13,425 nt of DNA from Gammaproteobacteria bacterium (GTDB lineage Bacteria > Pseudomonadota > Gammaproteobacteria > UBA9214): assembly GCA_030599705.1 (NCBI GenBank), contig JAUVNM010000016.1:1-13425 (forward strand), read 5' to 3'. Shown here one piece after another: positions 6,511 to 13,012 of the stretch (its first letter is position 1; every line of letters starts with the position of its first letter). Made by a program: the position numbers and the translations under genes. The notes under the pieces are model-generated. The model saw nothing but the letters and a program-made list of their open reading frames with translations. It did not search any database and was not told the origin of the DNA.

Positions 6511-7272
6511 TTATGCCTTCGTGATAATCGTCTCACGGTACGCGTGCCAGGTGGCGTAGCCGACTACCGGAACGATAAACACGAAACCGATCAGTGCGGT
6601 CGCGAACCCGGCAACTACAAGCATGAAGATCAGCAATGCCCAGAGCACCGAAACTCCCGGATTTCGCAACATCGCATTAATGCTTGTTATTAGCGCCGTC
6701 GTCGCATCGACATGCTGGTGCAGGATCATCGGTAGTGCGAATGCACTGGCCCAGAAGATTAGACCTCCGAAAACCACGGCGATCAACAGGGAAACCGTGG
6801 AAGACACGGATACCGCGGAAGAAGTGGCTATCTGCCCGGGTATCGGTTCAGTCCACATCACCATTGATACCACGATGGCCAGGACCACGAACACCATGCC
6901 GAGCATCAGCGCAAGCATCAGCTCGTGCCCCATTTCATGGAAAGCCTTCTGGCGCTCGTGACGAAAAGTTGGTTTGCGGTTCAGTTCGAGTTGATGGCTG
7001 ATGTCGTAAAGACCAAAGGCAAGCGCGGGCCCTATGAACAGGAAGCCGAAAAGGAGGCTGAAGACCAGGGCATTGCTCTCCATGACCCATGCAACATACA
7101 GAAGCAGCCAACCGATAAAGACGAAAATTGTGCCATAGGCCAGGCTGTGCCCGGGCGCGCGCCGGAAATCCTGCCAGCCCTTTTTCAGCCACCTGAAAGG
7201 GGCGTCGAATGAGAGCTTGCGGCAAGGTACGTAGAGGGGAGCGCCATCATTAATGGAATCTGCTGTTTGCAT
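6511..7272 (-). CDS. DUF2189 integral membrane protein
   Basis: A 253-residue polytopic inner-membrane protein resembling the DUF2189 family, whose function is unknown. The soluble N-terminus (about 1-40) contains WLKKGWQDFRRAP, and five or six hydrophobic spans follow, with a cytosolic loop rich in charged residues (about 93-115). There is an ALPMILHQHVDATTALITSI stretch before the last two spans. ATG 7272 is preceded by a near-perfect AGGAGGTG (7285-7278), so translation should be efficient. A perfect FNR-type box lies 141 bp upstream. The gene stands alone between two methyltransferase genes on the same strand. DUF2189 genes are often seen near respiratory genes; a role here is inferred only from regulation. 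Confidence 0.85.
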   Translation of the reverse strand: MQTADSINDGAPLYVPCRKLSFDAPFRWLKKGWQDFRRAPGHSLAYGTIFVFIGWLLLYVAWVMESNALVFSLLFGFLFIGPALAFGLYDISHQLELNRKPTFRHERQKAFHEMGHELMLALMLGMVFVVLAIVVSMVMWTEPIPGQIATSSAVSVSSTVSLLIAVVFGGLIFWASAFALPMILHQHVDATTALITSINAMLRNPGVSVLWALLIFMLVVAGFATALIGFVFIVPVVGYATWHAYRETIITKA

Positions 7273-7412
7273 TTAGCACCTCCTGTAATCGAATCTACGG
7301 ATGACCACACAACCTGTATGGTTCGCGATTCGATCCGAAATCATCTCTTCTGCTGTGTATAGCTGCTGCAGAACACCTCTGAGAGAAACAGGACCAACTA
7401 ATTGCCGGTTAT

Positions 7413-7426
7413 TTGATTCAGATCAA
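7413..7426 (-). promoter_or_regulatory. Perfect FNR-type box upstream of the DUF2189 gene
   Basis: TTGATTCAGATCAA is a perfect TTGAT-N4-ATCAA site. No good hexamer lies at class II distance (TGTTTC at 7390-7385 is poor). A -10-like TATACA at 7361-7356 would put the box near -70, a known class I position, though its -35 (TCTCAG) is weak. The target is inferred to be the DUF2189 gene because the gene on the other side ends, rather than starts, here. The remaining bases of 7273-7486 hold no gene that I can see. Confidence 0.65.
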
Positions 7427-7486
7427 CTGCGGGGGCAATAATGGCACGTTTTGATGACGTAAATGCCAATGAGACGTAGTGTGATT

Positions 7487-8104
7487 CTAATTCGGGCTGG
7501 CCGTACCCCAGTAATTAAAACATCCGGGTTTCCAGCCCGGGATATACATGGTCTCCAGGTTGCGGACCCTGAAGCCGCCCTGCTTCAGCAGGGCAGGGAC
7601 ATCCCGGTTCAGGTTGCAGCCGCCGGCAAGCCGTTTCCAGGCCGGGTTCAACCAGTTTTGCCAGCGTTGCACGCTCTTGTCGGGCGCACTGCCATGCTCG
7701 CAAAAGACCAGTATACCGTCGCGTTTGAGGACGCGGTGTGCTTCCTCAAGGGACGGGATGACATCCGGGATGGTGCACAGTGTATAGGTGATCAACACGG
7801 TATCGGCACAGTTATTCTCCAGCGGGATGCTGGAGGCGGATGCTTCGATGAACTCCACGTCGAAATCAACCGGGCGCGTGTTCAGTTCACCAAGGCCCCA
7901 CATCTCCCGGGACGGATCCAGGCCCCATAAATGCTCTACCTTGCCGGGAGTGTAGTACGGCAAATTCAGCCCGGTACCAATACCGATTTCCAGCACCCGG
8001 CCCGCGGCCAGCGGTACCACCTTTTCACGCTGCTTCATGGCCGGCTTCAGGCTACACAGAAAATGTGTGGCACGGGGAAGAACGTATTTTTGGTAAATGC
8101 TCAT
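7487..8104 (-). CDS. UbiE-like class I SAM methyltransferase
   Basis: A 205-residue methyltransferase. Motif I is VLEIGIGTGLNLPYY (37-51), the acidic motif II residue is in GLDPS (61-65), and ITYTLCTIPD and EAHRVLKRDGILVFCEH give the later strands. The MKQRE/VPLAAG lead-in and a C-terminal YWGTA are typical of a bacterial family related to UbiE and METTL7-type methyltransferases. The substrate is unknown; lipid or quinone-like acceptors are possible. ATG 8104 has only a weak GGAA (8116-8113). The gene lies 96 bp downstream of soxA on the same strand, so read-through from soxXA is possible, but a TATAAT upstream may give it its own promoter. It is too unlike canonical UbiE in its ends to be called ubiE. 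Confidence 0.85.
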   Translation of the reverse strand: MSIYQKYVLPRATHFLCSLKPAMKQREKVVPLAAGRVLEIGIGTGLNLPYYTPGKVEHLWGLDPSREMWGLGELNTRPVDFDVEFIEASASSIPLENNCADTVLITYTLCTIPDVIPSLEEAHRVLKRDGILVFCEHGSAPDKSVQRWQNWLNPAWKRLAGGCNLNRDVPALLKQGGFRVRNLETMYIPGWKPGCFNYWGTASPN

Positions 8105-8125
8105 CAGCTAATTCCGGGGACACTC

Positions 8126-8131
8126 ATTATA
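8126..8131 (-). promoter_or_regulatory. Candidate -10 of the UbiE-like methyltransferase
   Basis: On the minus strand TATAAT (8131-8126) is a perfect -10 hexamer, which would start a transcript near 8119, about 15 bases before ATG 8104. No convincing -35 is present at 16-18 bases (GATAGC). The call is weak without an upstream element. Confidence 0.3.
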
Positions 8132-8200
8132 CTCAATTCCTGCGCCCCGCTATCTGACGGGAAGGCAATGGGTATACTTTCTCCGCAATACCGGAATACT

Positions 8201-8977
8201 TCAGAACCTGATGGCCGGGGTCTCGATGCGCAGGCCATTGCTGCGCGCATGCATGAAGACTTCCAGGTTGATGTAATCGTCCGATCCCGCTTTTTGAAAT
8301 TGTGCGCGCAGCAGGTTCTGGCACTGGCGGAAGCGCTCGTGCAGGCTGTTGACGCGGTTATTGGCCAGCCGGTAGGTGGGAAATCCGTTTGACTGGCCCT
8401 GCGTCAGTACCTGGGCACGCAGGCGGGCGCCGACATATTGCTCATGACAGTGTGCACAGGCCATGTCGAGTTGCCCGGTGGGCTTGTAAAAGAATTCCCG
8501 GCCGGCCTCGTAGTAGGGCCGCATGGGGCCGCCTGTCTCTACGTCGATGCGTCGGCCTTCCGCCAGGTTGCGCACGAAGGTCTCGAGCCGGATGGCATCC
8601 TTGTTGTCATATTTCATGGCCGGCTTGCCGAGCCGTTCTGTCCAGCAGCGATGGATTTGCCCTTGCAGGGTCACCGGTTTTTCCAGCTGTTCGCTGTACA
8701 CCGGGTAGCTGGCGATGTTGCGCGGTTTGAGTTTCTGTCCGCGGTCTCCGTGACAGCTCGCACAGGACTTGCCGTTTTCACCTGCGGTTATGAAGAGTTC
8801 CGCGCCTTCATCCACGGTCTGGAACCCGGGGTTGCTGAATTCATCCTCCTGCATGTCCCGGGTCTCCGGGCTCAGAAACTCGTAACCGGAGCGCGGTTTG
8901 TTGCCTGGCCCGGCGCCCGACACGGTGCCGGCGAGCAGGCTGGTTACGAGCAGCAGTGACAGTTTTCCGGTTGGCAT
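8201..8977 (-). CDS. soxA: SoxA, diheme subunit of the SoxXA thiosulfotransferase
   Basis: Periplasmic c-type cytochrome that, with SoxX, oxidatively conjugates thiosulfate to the carrier protein SoxY (L-cysteine S-thiosulfotransferase), the first step of the Sox pathway. The 258 residues begin with a signal peptide (to about residue 22). The N-terminal SoxA pattern SGYEFLSPETRDMQ...NPG (30-51) is present. Two heme-binding sites are intact: CASCH (C72, C75, H76) and CAHCH (C174, C177, H178). C219 in RFRQCQNLLR is the expected active-site cysteine and heme ligand; C111 also fits the family. ATG 8977 has GGAG 6 bases upstream and starts 12 bp after soxX stops, so the two are co-transcribed. No soxYZ, soxB or soxK follows, so the other Sox genes must lie elsewhere or be absent. 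Confidence 0.93.
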   Translation of the reverse strand: MPTGKLSLLLVTSLLAGTVSGAGPGNKPRSGYEFLSPETRDMQEDEFSNPGFQTVDEGAELFITAGENGKSCASCHGDRGQKLKPRNIASYPVYSEQLEKPVTLQGQIHRCWTERLGKPAMKYDNKDAIRLETFVRNLAEGRRIDVETGGPMRPYYEAGREFFYKPTGQLDMACAHCHEQYVGARLRAQVLTQGQSNGFPTYRLANNRVNSLHERFRQCQNLLRAQFQKAGSDDYINLEVFMHARSNGLRIETPAIRF

Positions 8978-8989
8978 GCGGGACTCCGG

Positions 8990-9469
8990 TTATTGCAGCG
9001 TGGTCAGCCAGGCCACGATGTCTTCAACTTCCTGGGGACTCAGAATGGTCTTGCCCCGAAACTTCTTTTTGACATTGATATAGTTTTCCGGGTTACGGTA
9101 ATACCCGGGCATGATGCTGTGCGGGAATAGCTGCTTGATATCGACGACACGCAACCGGAGTTCGCCCTCTGAAAGGCGGTGTGCAATGCCGACCAGCGGT
9201 GGTCCGACAGTGCCCGGGAATTCCGCCTCCGGGACCGGTAGCAAATGACAGGCGATGCAGTTGCCTTTCTTGCGATCGACAACGAGCTTTCTGCCCACGG
9301 CAGGATCACCCGTGAGACTACCCAGCGGCTTGGCTATAGCATACCCGGCTGCCTGCCATTTGATGTAGTCCACGCTTTCGGGGGCAGCCTTTTGATCCGC
9401 CCCCGGTACGCTGCCGCTAAACAGCGCAGCCAGTGCGAGTGACGTCAATACGGGAATGTATCTGTTCAC
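8990..9469 (-). CDS. soxX: SoxX, monoheme subunit of the SoxXA thiosulfotransferase
   Basis: Small periplasmic cytochrome c partner of SoxA. The 159 residues have a signal peptide (to about GAD, residues 23-25), one heme site CIACH (C71, C74, H75) and a likely axial methionine M120 in SIMPGYY. The GPPLVGI stretch and the end TILSPQEVEDIVAWLTTL are typical of SoxX. The start is a GTG at 9469 with GGAGG (9480-9476) 6 bases upstream. The gene is the first of the soxX-soxA pair, and a 137 bp gap with an FNR-type box separates it from nnrS. Regulation of soxXA by an oxygen- or NO-responsive factor is inferred from that site. Confidence 0.92.
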   Translation of the reverse strand: MNRYIPVLTSLALAALFSGSVPGADQKAAPESVDYIKWQAAGYAIAKPLGSLTGDPAVGRKLVVDRKKGNCIACHLLPVPEAEFPGTVGPPLVGIAHRLSEGELRLRVVDIKQLFPHSIMPGYYRNPENYINVKKKFRGKTILSPQEVEDIVAWLTTLQ

Positions 9470-9570
9470 TGCTCCCCTCCGGATGTGCCCGGTTATTCCG
9501 GAAAGCCGTTGATTGCAATAACAGCCTGCCCCTGGCCCTGTAAGTTGACCATGATTGATGACAGTTGTTA

Positions 9571-9584
9571 TTGACGTACATCAA
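9571..9584 (-). promoter_or_regulatory. FNR-type box upstream of soxXA
   Basis: TTGACGTACATCAA (read on plus) matches the consensus in 9 of 10 positions. For soxX on the minus strand the hexamer 22 bases downstream is TCAACT (9548-9543), only a fair -10, giving a start near 9536 and a leader of about 67 bases. It also lies just past the end of nnrS, which is read toward it. Confidence 0.5.
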
Positions 9585-9606
9585 CCGGAAACAGTGAAAA
9601 TATGCG

Positions 9607-10803
9607 CTAGCCGGGCTGGCCGTCGACGCGGGGTTGGATCAGCATCGGCAGGAAGACAACTAGAAACAGGGAAAAAGCGACGATCCACAATCCCTGGGAC
9701 AGGCCGATCCACGTCGGATAATGCAGAGGATCAATCAGCGGCAACAGTACCCGGATGACCGCCCCGGACAGCAGCACGGCAAATGTCCAGAACAGGACCG
9801 GTGGGGGGTCGAATACATTTCGACCGGTATGACCCAGCGTAACCCGGGCCATCATGCCCAGTGTGAACATGCCGATGCCGCCGTAGGTAAAGGCATGCAG
9901 GGGCAGGAACGGGGAGATGCCGATGAAAACCACCGCGGCCTTGAGCGCAAATCCGGCAACCAGCCAGCCGTAGCCGACGTACAGTACCCACAGTAATGGT
10001 TTTTTCCAGATGCCGGGGGTATACCAGCCGGCCAGCCGGATGGCATGCAGAACCATCAGTGCCATGGCGAGGAGTGCGACCGGCAGGGTGTCGGGGCGGA
10101 CAATGTCCGCGATCCAGAAAACCAGGAACAGCACCAGGCTTGCTATATCCAGCCACGGCCGGTTTTTGAGCTGCACGGGGTAACCCACGCCATTTGCTAT
10201 GAACATGGGCATGACCCGCCGGCCCATGACAAAGATCAGGGCAATCACCAGGTAGATTCCCGAGTACAGGCCGATGCGCATGCCATCTTCGATAACGCCC
10301 AGTGCACCGGCGTAGAACACCCCGTTGCTGAGCAATAGCAGCACCAACTTGGAAATGATCCCCAGTTGTTTCCATTGCCTGACCTTGATGACCGGAACCA
10401 GCAGGGCGCCGATCAGCCACACCAGGAACAGGCTGTCCACCAGTGCAATTATGTGCATTGGAACAGCTGCACCCGCGAATAACAGCAGGCGACCCGCCAG
10501 CCAGAGCAGTAACAGCAGCAGCAGGGGAGTCCCGTGAAGCGTCTGGATGCCGGTCCAGTTTTTGACGGCGGTGAGCAGGAACCCGGCGATTACGGCCAGC
10601 GCATAGCCGTAGATCATTTCATGTGCATGCCAGGTGGTTAGCGGCAATGCCGTGAACTCTGTCTGCCAGCCGAAAACAATCACCCCCGTCCAGGCGAGCA
10701 TGGACAGCATGGCAAACACCGCGGCCACGGTAAAGAACGGGCGAAAGCCCAGGTTCAGGAAGGCAGTGCGGCCGGGCACCGGTCTGGTATCGATTTGCTG
10801 CAT
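9607..10803 (-). CDS. nnrS: NnrS family membrane heme protein (NO stress)
   Basis: A 398-residue polytopic membrane protein (about 12 spans) of the NnrS family, heme- and copper-containing proteins that protect cells from nitric oxide and iron-nitrosyl damage and are found with denitrification genes. Family landmarks are intact: GFRPFF (19-24), WHAHEMIYG (58-66), AGFLLTAVKNWTG (73-85), GRRVMPMFIANG (194-205), HAFTYGGIG (303-311) and LGHTGR (323-328). ATG 10803 has no recognisable Shine-Dalgarno. The copy-2 repeat ends 9 bases before the start codon, so it would form the 5' leader or overlap the promoter. The FNR-type box at 10932 could also serve this gene, but no good -10 is visible on this strand. 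No denitrification reductase is in the window. Confidence 0.93.
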   Translation of the reverse strand: MQQIDTRPVPGRTAFLNLGFRPFFTVAAVFAMLSMLAWTGVIVFGWQTEFTALPLTTWHAHEMIYGYALAVIAGFLLTAVKNWTGIQTLHGTPLLLLLLLWLAGRLLLFAGAAVPMHIIALVDSLFLVWLIGALLVPVIKVRQWKQLGIISKLVLLLLSNGVFYAGALGVIEDGMRIGLYSGIYLVIALIFVMGRRVMPMFIANGVGYPVQLKNRPWLDIASLVLFLVFWIADIVRPDTLPVALLAMALMVLHAIRLAGWYTPGIWKKPLLWVLYVGYGWLVAGFALKAAVVFIGISPFLPLHAFTYGGIGMFTLGMMARVTLGHTGRNVFDPPPVLFWTFAVLLSGAVIRVLLPLIDPLHYPTWIGLSQGLWIVAFSLFLVVFLPMLIQPRVDGQPG

Positions 10804-10812
10804 GGATTATTT

Positions 10813-10875
10813 GTTATGTCATGAGTGGCCGAATACCCGATAAAGCTCCGGGCACAAGTGAACTCGGCCCTGCAA
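10813..10875 (+). repeat. Dispersed ~62 bp repeat, copy 2
   Basis: This is the second copy of the element at 4883-4944, in opposite orientation. The core from GGCCGAATACCCG through CCGGGCACAAGTG is nearly identical. The outer arms are GGCCGAAT and ACTCGGCC, with one mispaired position, and the inner CCCG/CGGG pair is kept. It lies directly upstream of nnrS and 57 bp before the FNR-type box. The two copies flank different kinds of gene ends, so it behaves like a mobile or mosaic intergenic element rather than a leader of one gene family. Confidence 0.75.
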
Positions 10876-10931
10876 CTCAATCAGTAATTTTCTTACTCCC
10901 GGTAATCCTGGCGGAACCGAAATCGATAATC

Positions 10932-10973
10932 TTGATCCATATCAACAAAAGTCTGCCCGGACCCCAATATATT
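10932..10973 (+). promoter_or_regulatory. Perfect FNR-type box with -10, upstream of yhcC-ubiUV
   Basis: TTGATCCATATCAA (10932-10945) is a perfect match. TATATT (10968-10973) begins exactly 22 bases after it, giving ideal class II geometry with the box at -41.5 and a start near 10980. The leader to GTG 11060 would be about 80 bases. The box lies in the divergent nnrS/yhcC region and may serve both genes. Confidence 0.75.
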
Positions 10974-11059
10974 CGCTCCCAGTGCCTTGATGGCAGATAA
11001 GCGTGTGGGTATGCACTGTGATGAGAAAGACACTGGTCTCATGAGTAAAGCGGCAAGGC

Positions 11060-12040
11060 GTGATACTTTCAAACTACATTAATTCCTTCGGTCAGGCAAT
11101 GCTGCAGCGTTACGGGGAGCGTGTGCACAAGATTGCCATTGATGCTGATTTCACCTGCCCCAATCGGGACGGCAGCAAGGGCCGGGGCGGGTGTACCTTT
11201 TGTAATAATGTGTCCTTCAGTCCCAACGGGCGTAAACCCCCCCCGCTTACCGAGCAGATCGCCGCCGGCCGACGGGTCATCCGCAAGCGCACCGGCGCAC
11301 GAAAATACCTTGCCTACTTCCAGGCCTACACGAATACCTACGCGGATGTTGACCAGCTCAGACAACTCTATGACCAGGCGCTGGCCGAACCGGATGTGAT
11401 CGGCCTTGCCGTGGGCACACGACCGGATTGCGTCCCCGAGCCGGTACTGGACCTGCTCGATGAATATCAGCAGAAAGGCCATGAGGTCTGGCTGGAACTG
11501 GGATTGCAATCAGCCTTTGATGACTCACTCCGGCGCGTGAATCGGGGGCATGGTTTCGCCGAATACAAAACAGCGGTCCTGCATGCCCGGGAACGGGAAC
11601 TGCAGGTCTGTACTCATCTCATCATCGGATTACCGGGCGAGACGCAGAAACATTGCGAAATTACACTCAAGCGGGTGCTGGAGCTTGGTGTTGACGGTCT
11701 GAAACTCCATCCTCTCCACGTCGTGAAGGGTACACAGCTGGCTAATGAATGGCGGCGTGGAGAGTACCGGCCCCTTACCCTGGATGAGTACGTTGATACC
11801 GCCACGCATCTCATCCTGCGCACACCACCGGAAGTCATCTTCCACCGGGTAACCGGAACGGCATCCAGGAAAATCCTGCTTGCTCCCGACTGGTGTTCAG
11901 GGAAATGGCTGGTACTGAATCGCATTACCGAGGCATTGCACAGACAACAACTGAAAAACAACCACTCCCTGATCCCAGCTGACTGCAAGGAACCACCACA
12001 ATGGAACTCGTCTGCCCGGCCGGCAACCTACCATCTTTAA
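11060..12040 (+). CDS. yhcC: YhcC-like radical SAM protein (TIGR01212 type)
   Basis: A 326-residue radical SAM enzyme close in pattern to E. coli YhcC. The cluster motif is the family's unusual C-x11-C-x2-C (C33, C45, C48) in FTCPNRDGSKGRGGCTFC, preceded by RYGERVHKI. GTRPDCVPEPVLDLL and ELGLQSAFDDSLRRVNRGH continue the TIM-barrel core. Function is not established for the family. The start is GTG 11060, the only in-frame initiator after a stop at 11042, and its upstream sequence (AAGGC touching the GTG) is poor, so translation may be weak or regulated. The last 40 bases overlap ubiU, which suggests translational coupling and a role close to anaerobic ubiquinone synthesis. A perfect FNR-type box drives the operon. 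Confidence 0.88.
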   Translation: MILSNYINSFGQAMLQRYGERVHKIAIDADFTCPNRDGSKGRGGCTFCNNVSFSPNGRKPPPLTEQIAAGRRVIRKRTGARKYLAYFQAYTNTYADVDQLRQLYDQALAEPDVIGLAVGTRPDCVPEPVLDLLDEYQQKGHEVWLELGLQSAFDDSLRRVNRGHGFAEYKTAVLHARERELQVCTHLIIGLPGETQKHCEITLKRVLELGVDGLKLHPLHVVKGTQLANEWRRGEYRPLTLDEYVDTATHLILRTPPEVIFHRVTGTASRKILLAPDWCSGKWLVLNRITEALHRQQLKNNHSLIPADCKEPPQWNSSARPATYHL

Positions 12041-12996
12041 AAGCCGCTGTTGACCATGGCGCAGATGCCGTCTACATCGGTTTCCGCGATGACACCAATG
12101 CGCGCCACTTCGCGGGACTTAACTTCGACGACAAGCGGGCAATCAATGGCATTGACTATGCGCACGCACGGGGTGCAAAAGTGTTCGTTGCCATCAACAC
12201 CTATCCGCAACCGGCTGGCTGGCCGCGCTGGCAGGCCGCTGTGGACAAGGCCGCCGGGCTCGGTATCGATGCCTTGATACTGGCCGACATCGGCGTTATG
12301 GACTATGCAGCAAAACAGTGGCCGGATCTGCGCCTGCACCTGTCAGTCCAGGGCTCGGCAACCAACCCGGAAGCCATCCGGTTTTATTACGAGCATTTCA
12401 ATATCCAGCGTGCCGTATTACCACGCGTACTCTCCCTCGGCCAGGTAAGGCAGGTAGCCGAACACAGTCCGGTGCCACTCGAGGTCTTCGGTTTCGGTAG
12501 CCTGTGCGTCATGGTGGAAGGACGCTGCCTGCTGTCTTCCTATGTCACCGGCCGATCCCCCAACACCTATGGCGCCTGCTCACCCGCCAGCGCGGTGCAA
12601 TGGCAGGAGACAGTCACTGGTATGGAAACCCGGCTCAACGGGGTACTCATTGACCGCTACGGCAAGGATGAGCCGGCCGGCTACCCGACGCTGTGCAAGG
12701 GTCGCTTCCAGGTCTGTGGTAATACCTATTACGCCATCGAGGAGCCAACCAGCCTGAATACCCTGGCCCTGCTGCCGGAACTGGAGGCCATCGGTATAGA
12801 GGCCATCAAGATAGAAGGCCGGCAGCGCAGTCCGGCCTATGTCGCCCGGGTGGCACAGGTATGGCGCGCGGCACTCGATCACTGCCAGCGTGACCCGGAA
12901 GGCTACCGGCCTATGGAAGCCTGGCTGGCCGAACTCGCCAGGGTCTCCGAAGGCAGCCAGACCACCCTGGGCGCCTATTACCGGTCGTGGCAATAG
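12001..12996 (+). CDS. ubiU: UbiU, O2-independent ubiquinone hydroxylation protein
   Basis: U32-peptidase-family [4Fe-4S] protein that works with UbiV to hydroxylate the ubiquinone ring without oxygen, using prephenate as hydroxyl donor in characterised systems. The 331 residues equal the length of E. coli UbiU. The four cysteines C169, C176, C193 and C232 (in FGSLC, EGRC, YGAC and PTLC) fall at the same positions as the E. coli cluster ligands, as far as I recall them. The N-terminus MELVCPAGNLPSLKAAVDHGADAVY is typical. ATG 12001 has AAGGA (11987-11991) 9 bases upstream, inside the end of yhcC. ubiV follows 16 bp later, but ubiT (the SCP2-like partner) is not visible here. Expression under low oxygen is expected from the upstream FNR-type promoter. 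Confidence 0.95.
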   Translation: MELVCPAGNLPSLKAAVDHGADAVYIGFRDDTNARHFAGLNFDDKRAINGIDYAHARGAKVFVAINTYPQPAGWPRWQAAVDKAAGLGIDALILADIGVMDYAAKQWPDLRLHLSVQGSATNPEAIRFYYEHFNIQRAVLPRVLSLGQVRQVAEHSPVPLEVFGFGSLCVMVEGRCLLSSYVTGRSPNTYGACSPASAVQWQETVTGMETRLNGVLIDRYGKDEPAGYPTLCKGRFQVCGNTYYAIEEPTSLNTLALLPELEAIGIEAIKIEGRQRSPAYVARVAQVWRAALDHCQRDPEGYRPMEAWLAELARVSEGSQTTLGAYYRSWQ

Positions 12997-13012
12997 AGAC
13001 AACAAACACGCC

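Noticed and set aside
8144..8170. Short CCCG...CGGG hairpin after soxA, as a terminator
   Set aside because: The stem is only about four pairs and is not followed by a T-tract on the minus strand, so it does not meet the usual form of an intrinsic terminator.
8438..8959. 173-codon plus-strand frame antisense to soxA
   Set aside because: soxA is intact with both heme motifs; the antisense frame has no start context and no recognisable domain.
9546..9560. Possible second FNR-like half-site (TTGACC...TTGATG) near the soxX box
   Set aside because: The two half-sites point the same way and have no TCAA partner at the proper spacing; only 9571-9584 forms a dyad.
9731..10420. 229-codon minus-strand frame inside nnrS
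   Set aside because: It is out of phase with an intact NnrS carrying all family motifs. Its Arg/Gly/His/Pro-rich composition is typical of shadow frames.
10821..11000. 59-codon plus-strand frame starting inside repeat copy 2
   Set aside because: It runs straight through the perfect FNR-type box and its -10, has no ribosome-binding site, and its counterpart in copy 1 stops after 24 codons. The shared part is explained by the repeat itself.
11021..11082. Chain of two tiny overlapping frames (7 and 13 codons, ATGA overlap at 11041) before and across the yhcC start
   Set aside because: Neither has a Shine-Dalgarno sequence and their lengths are expected by chance. A regulatory uORF remains possible but is not supported.
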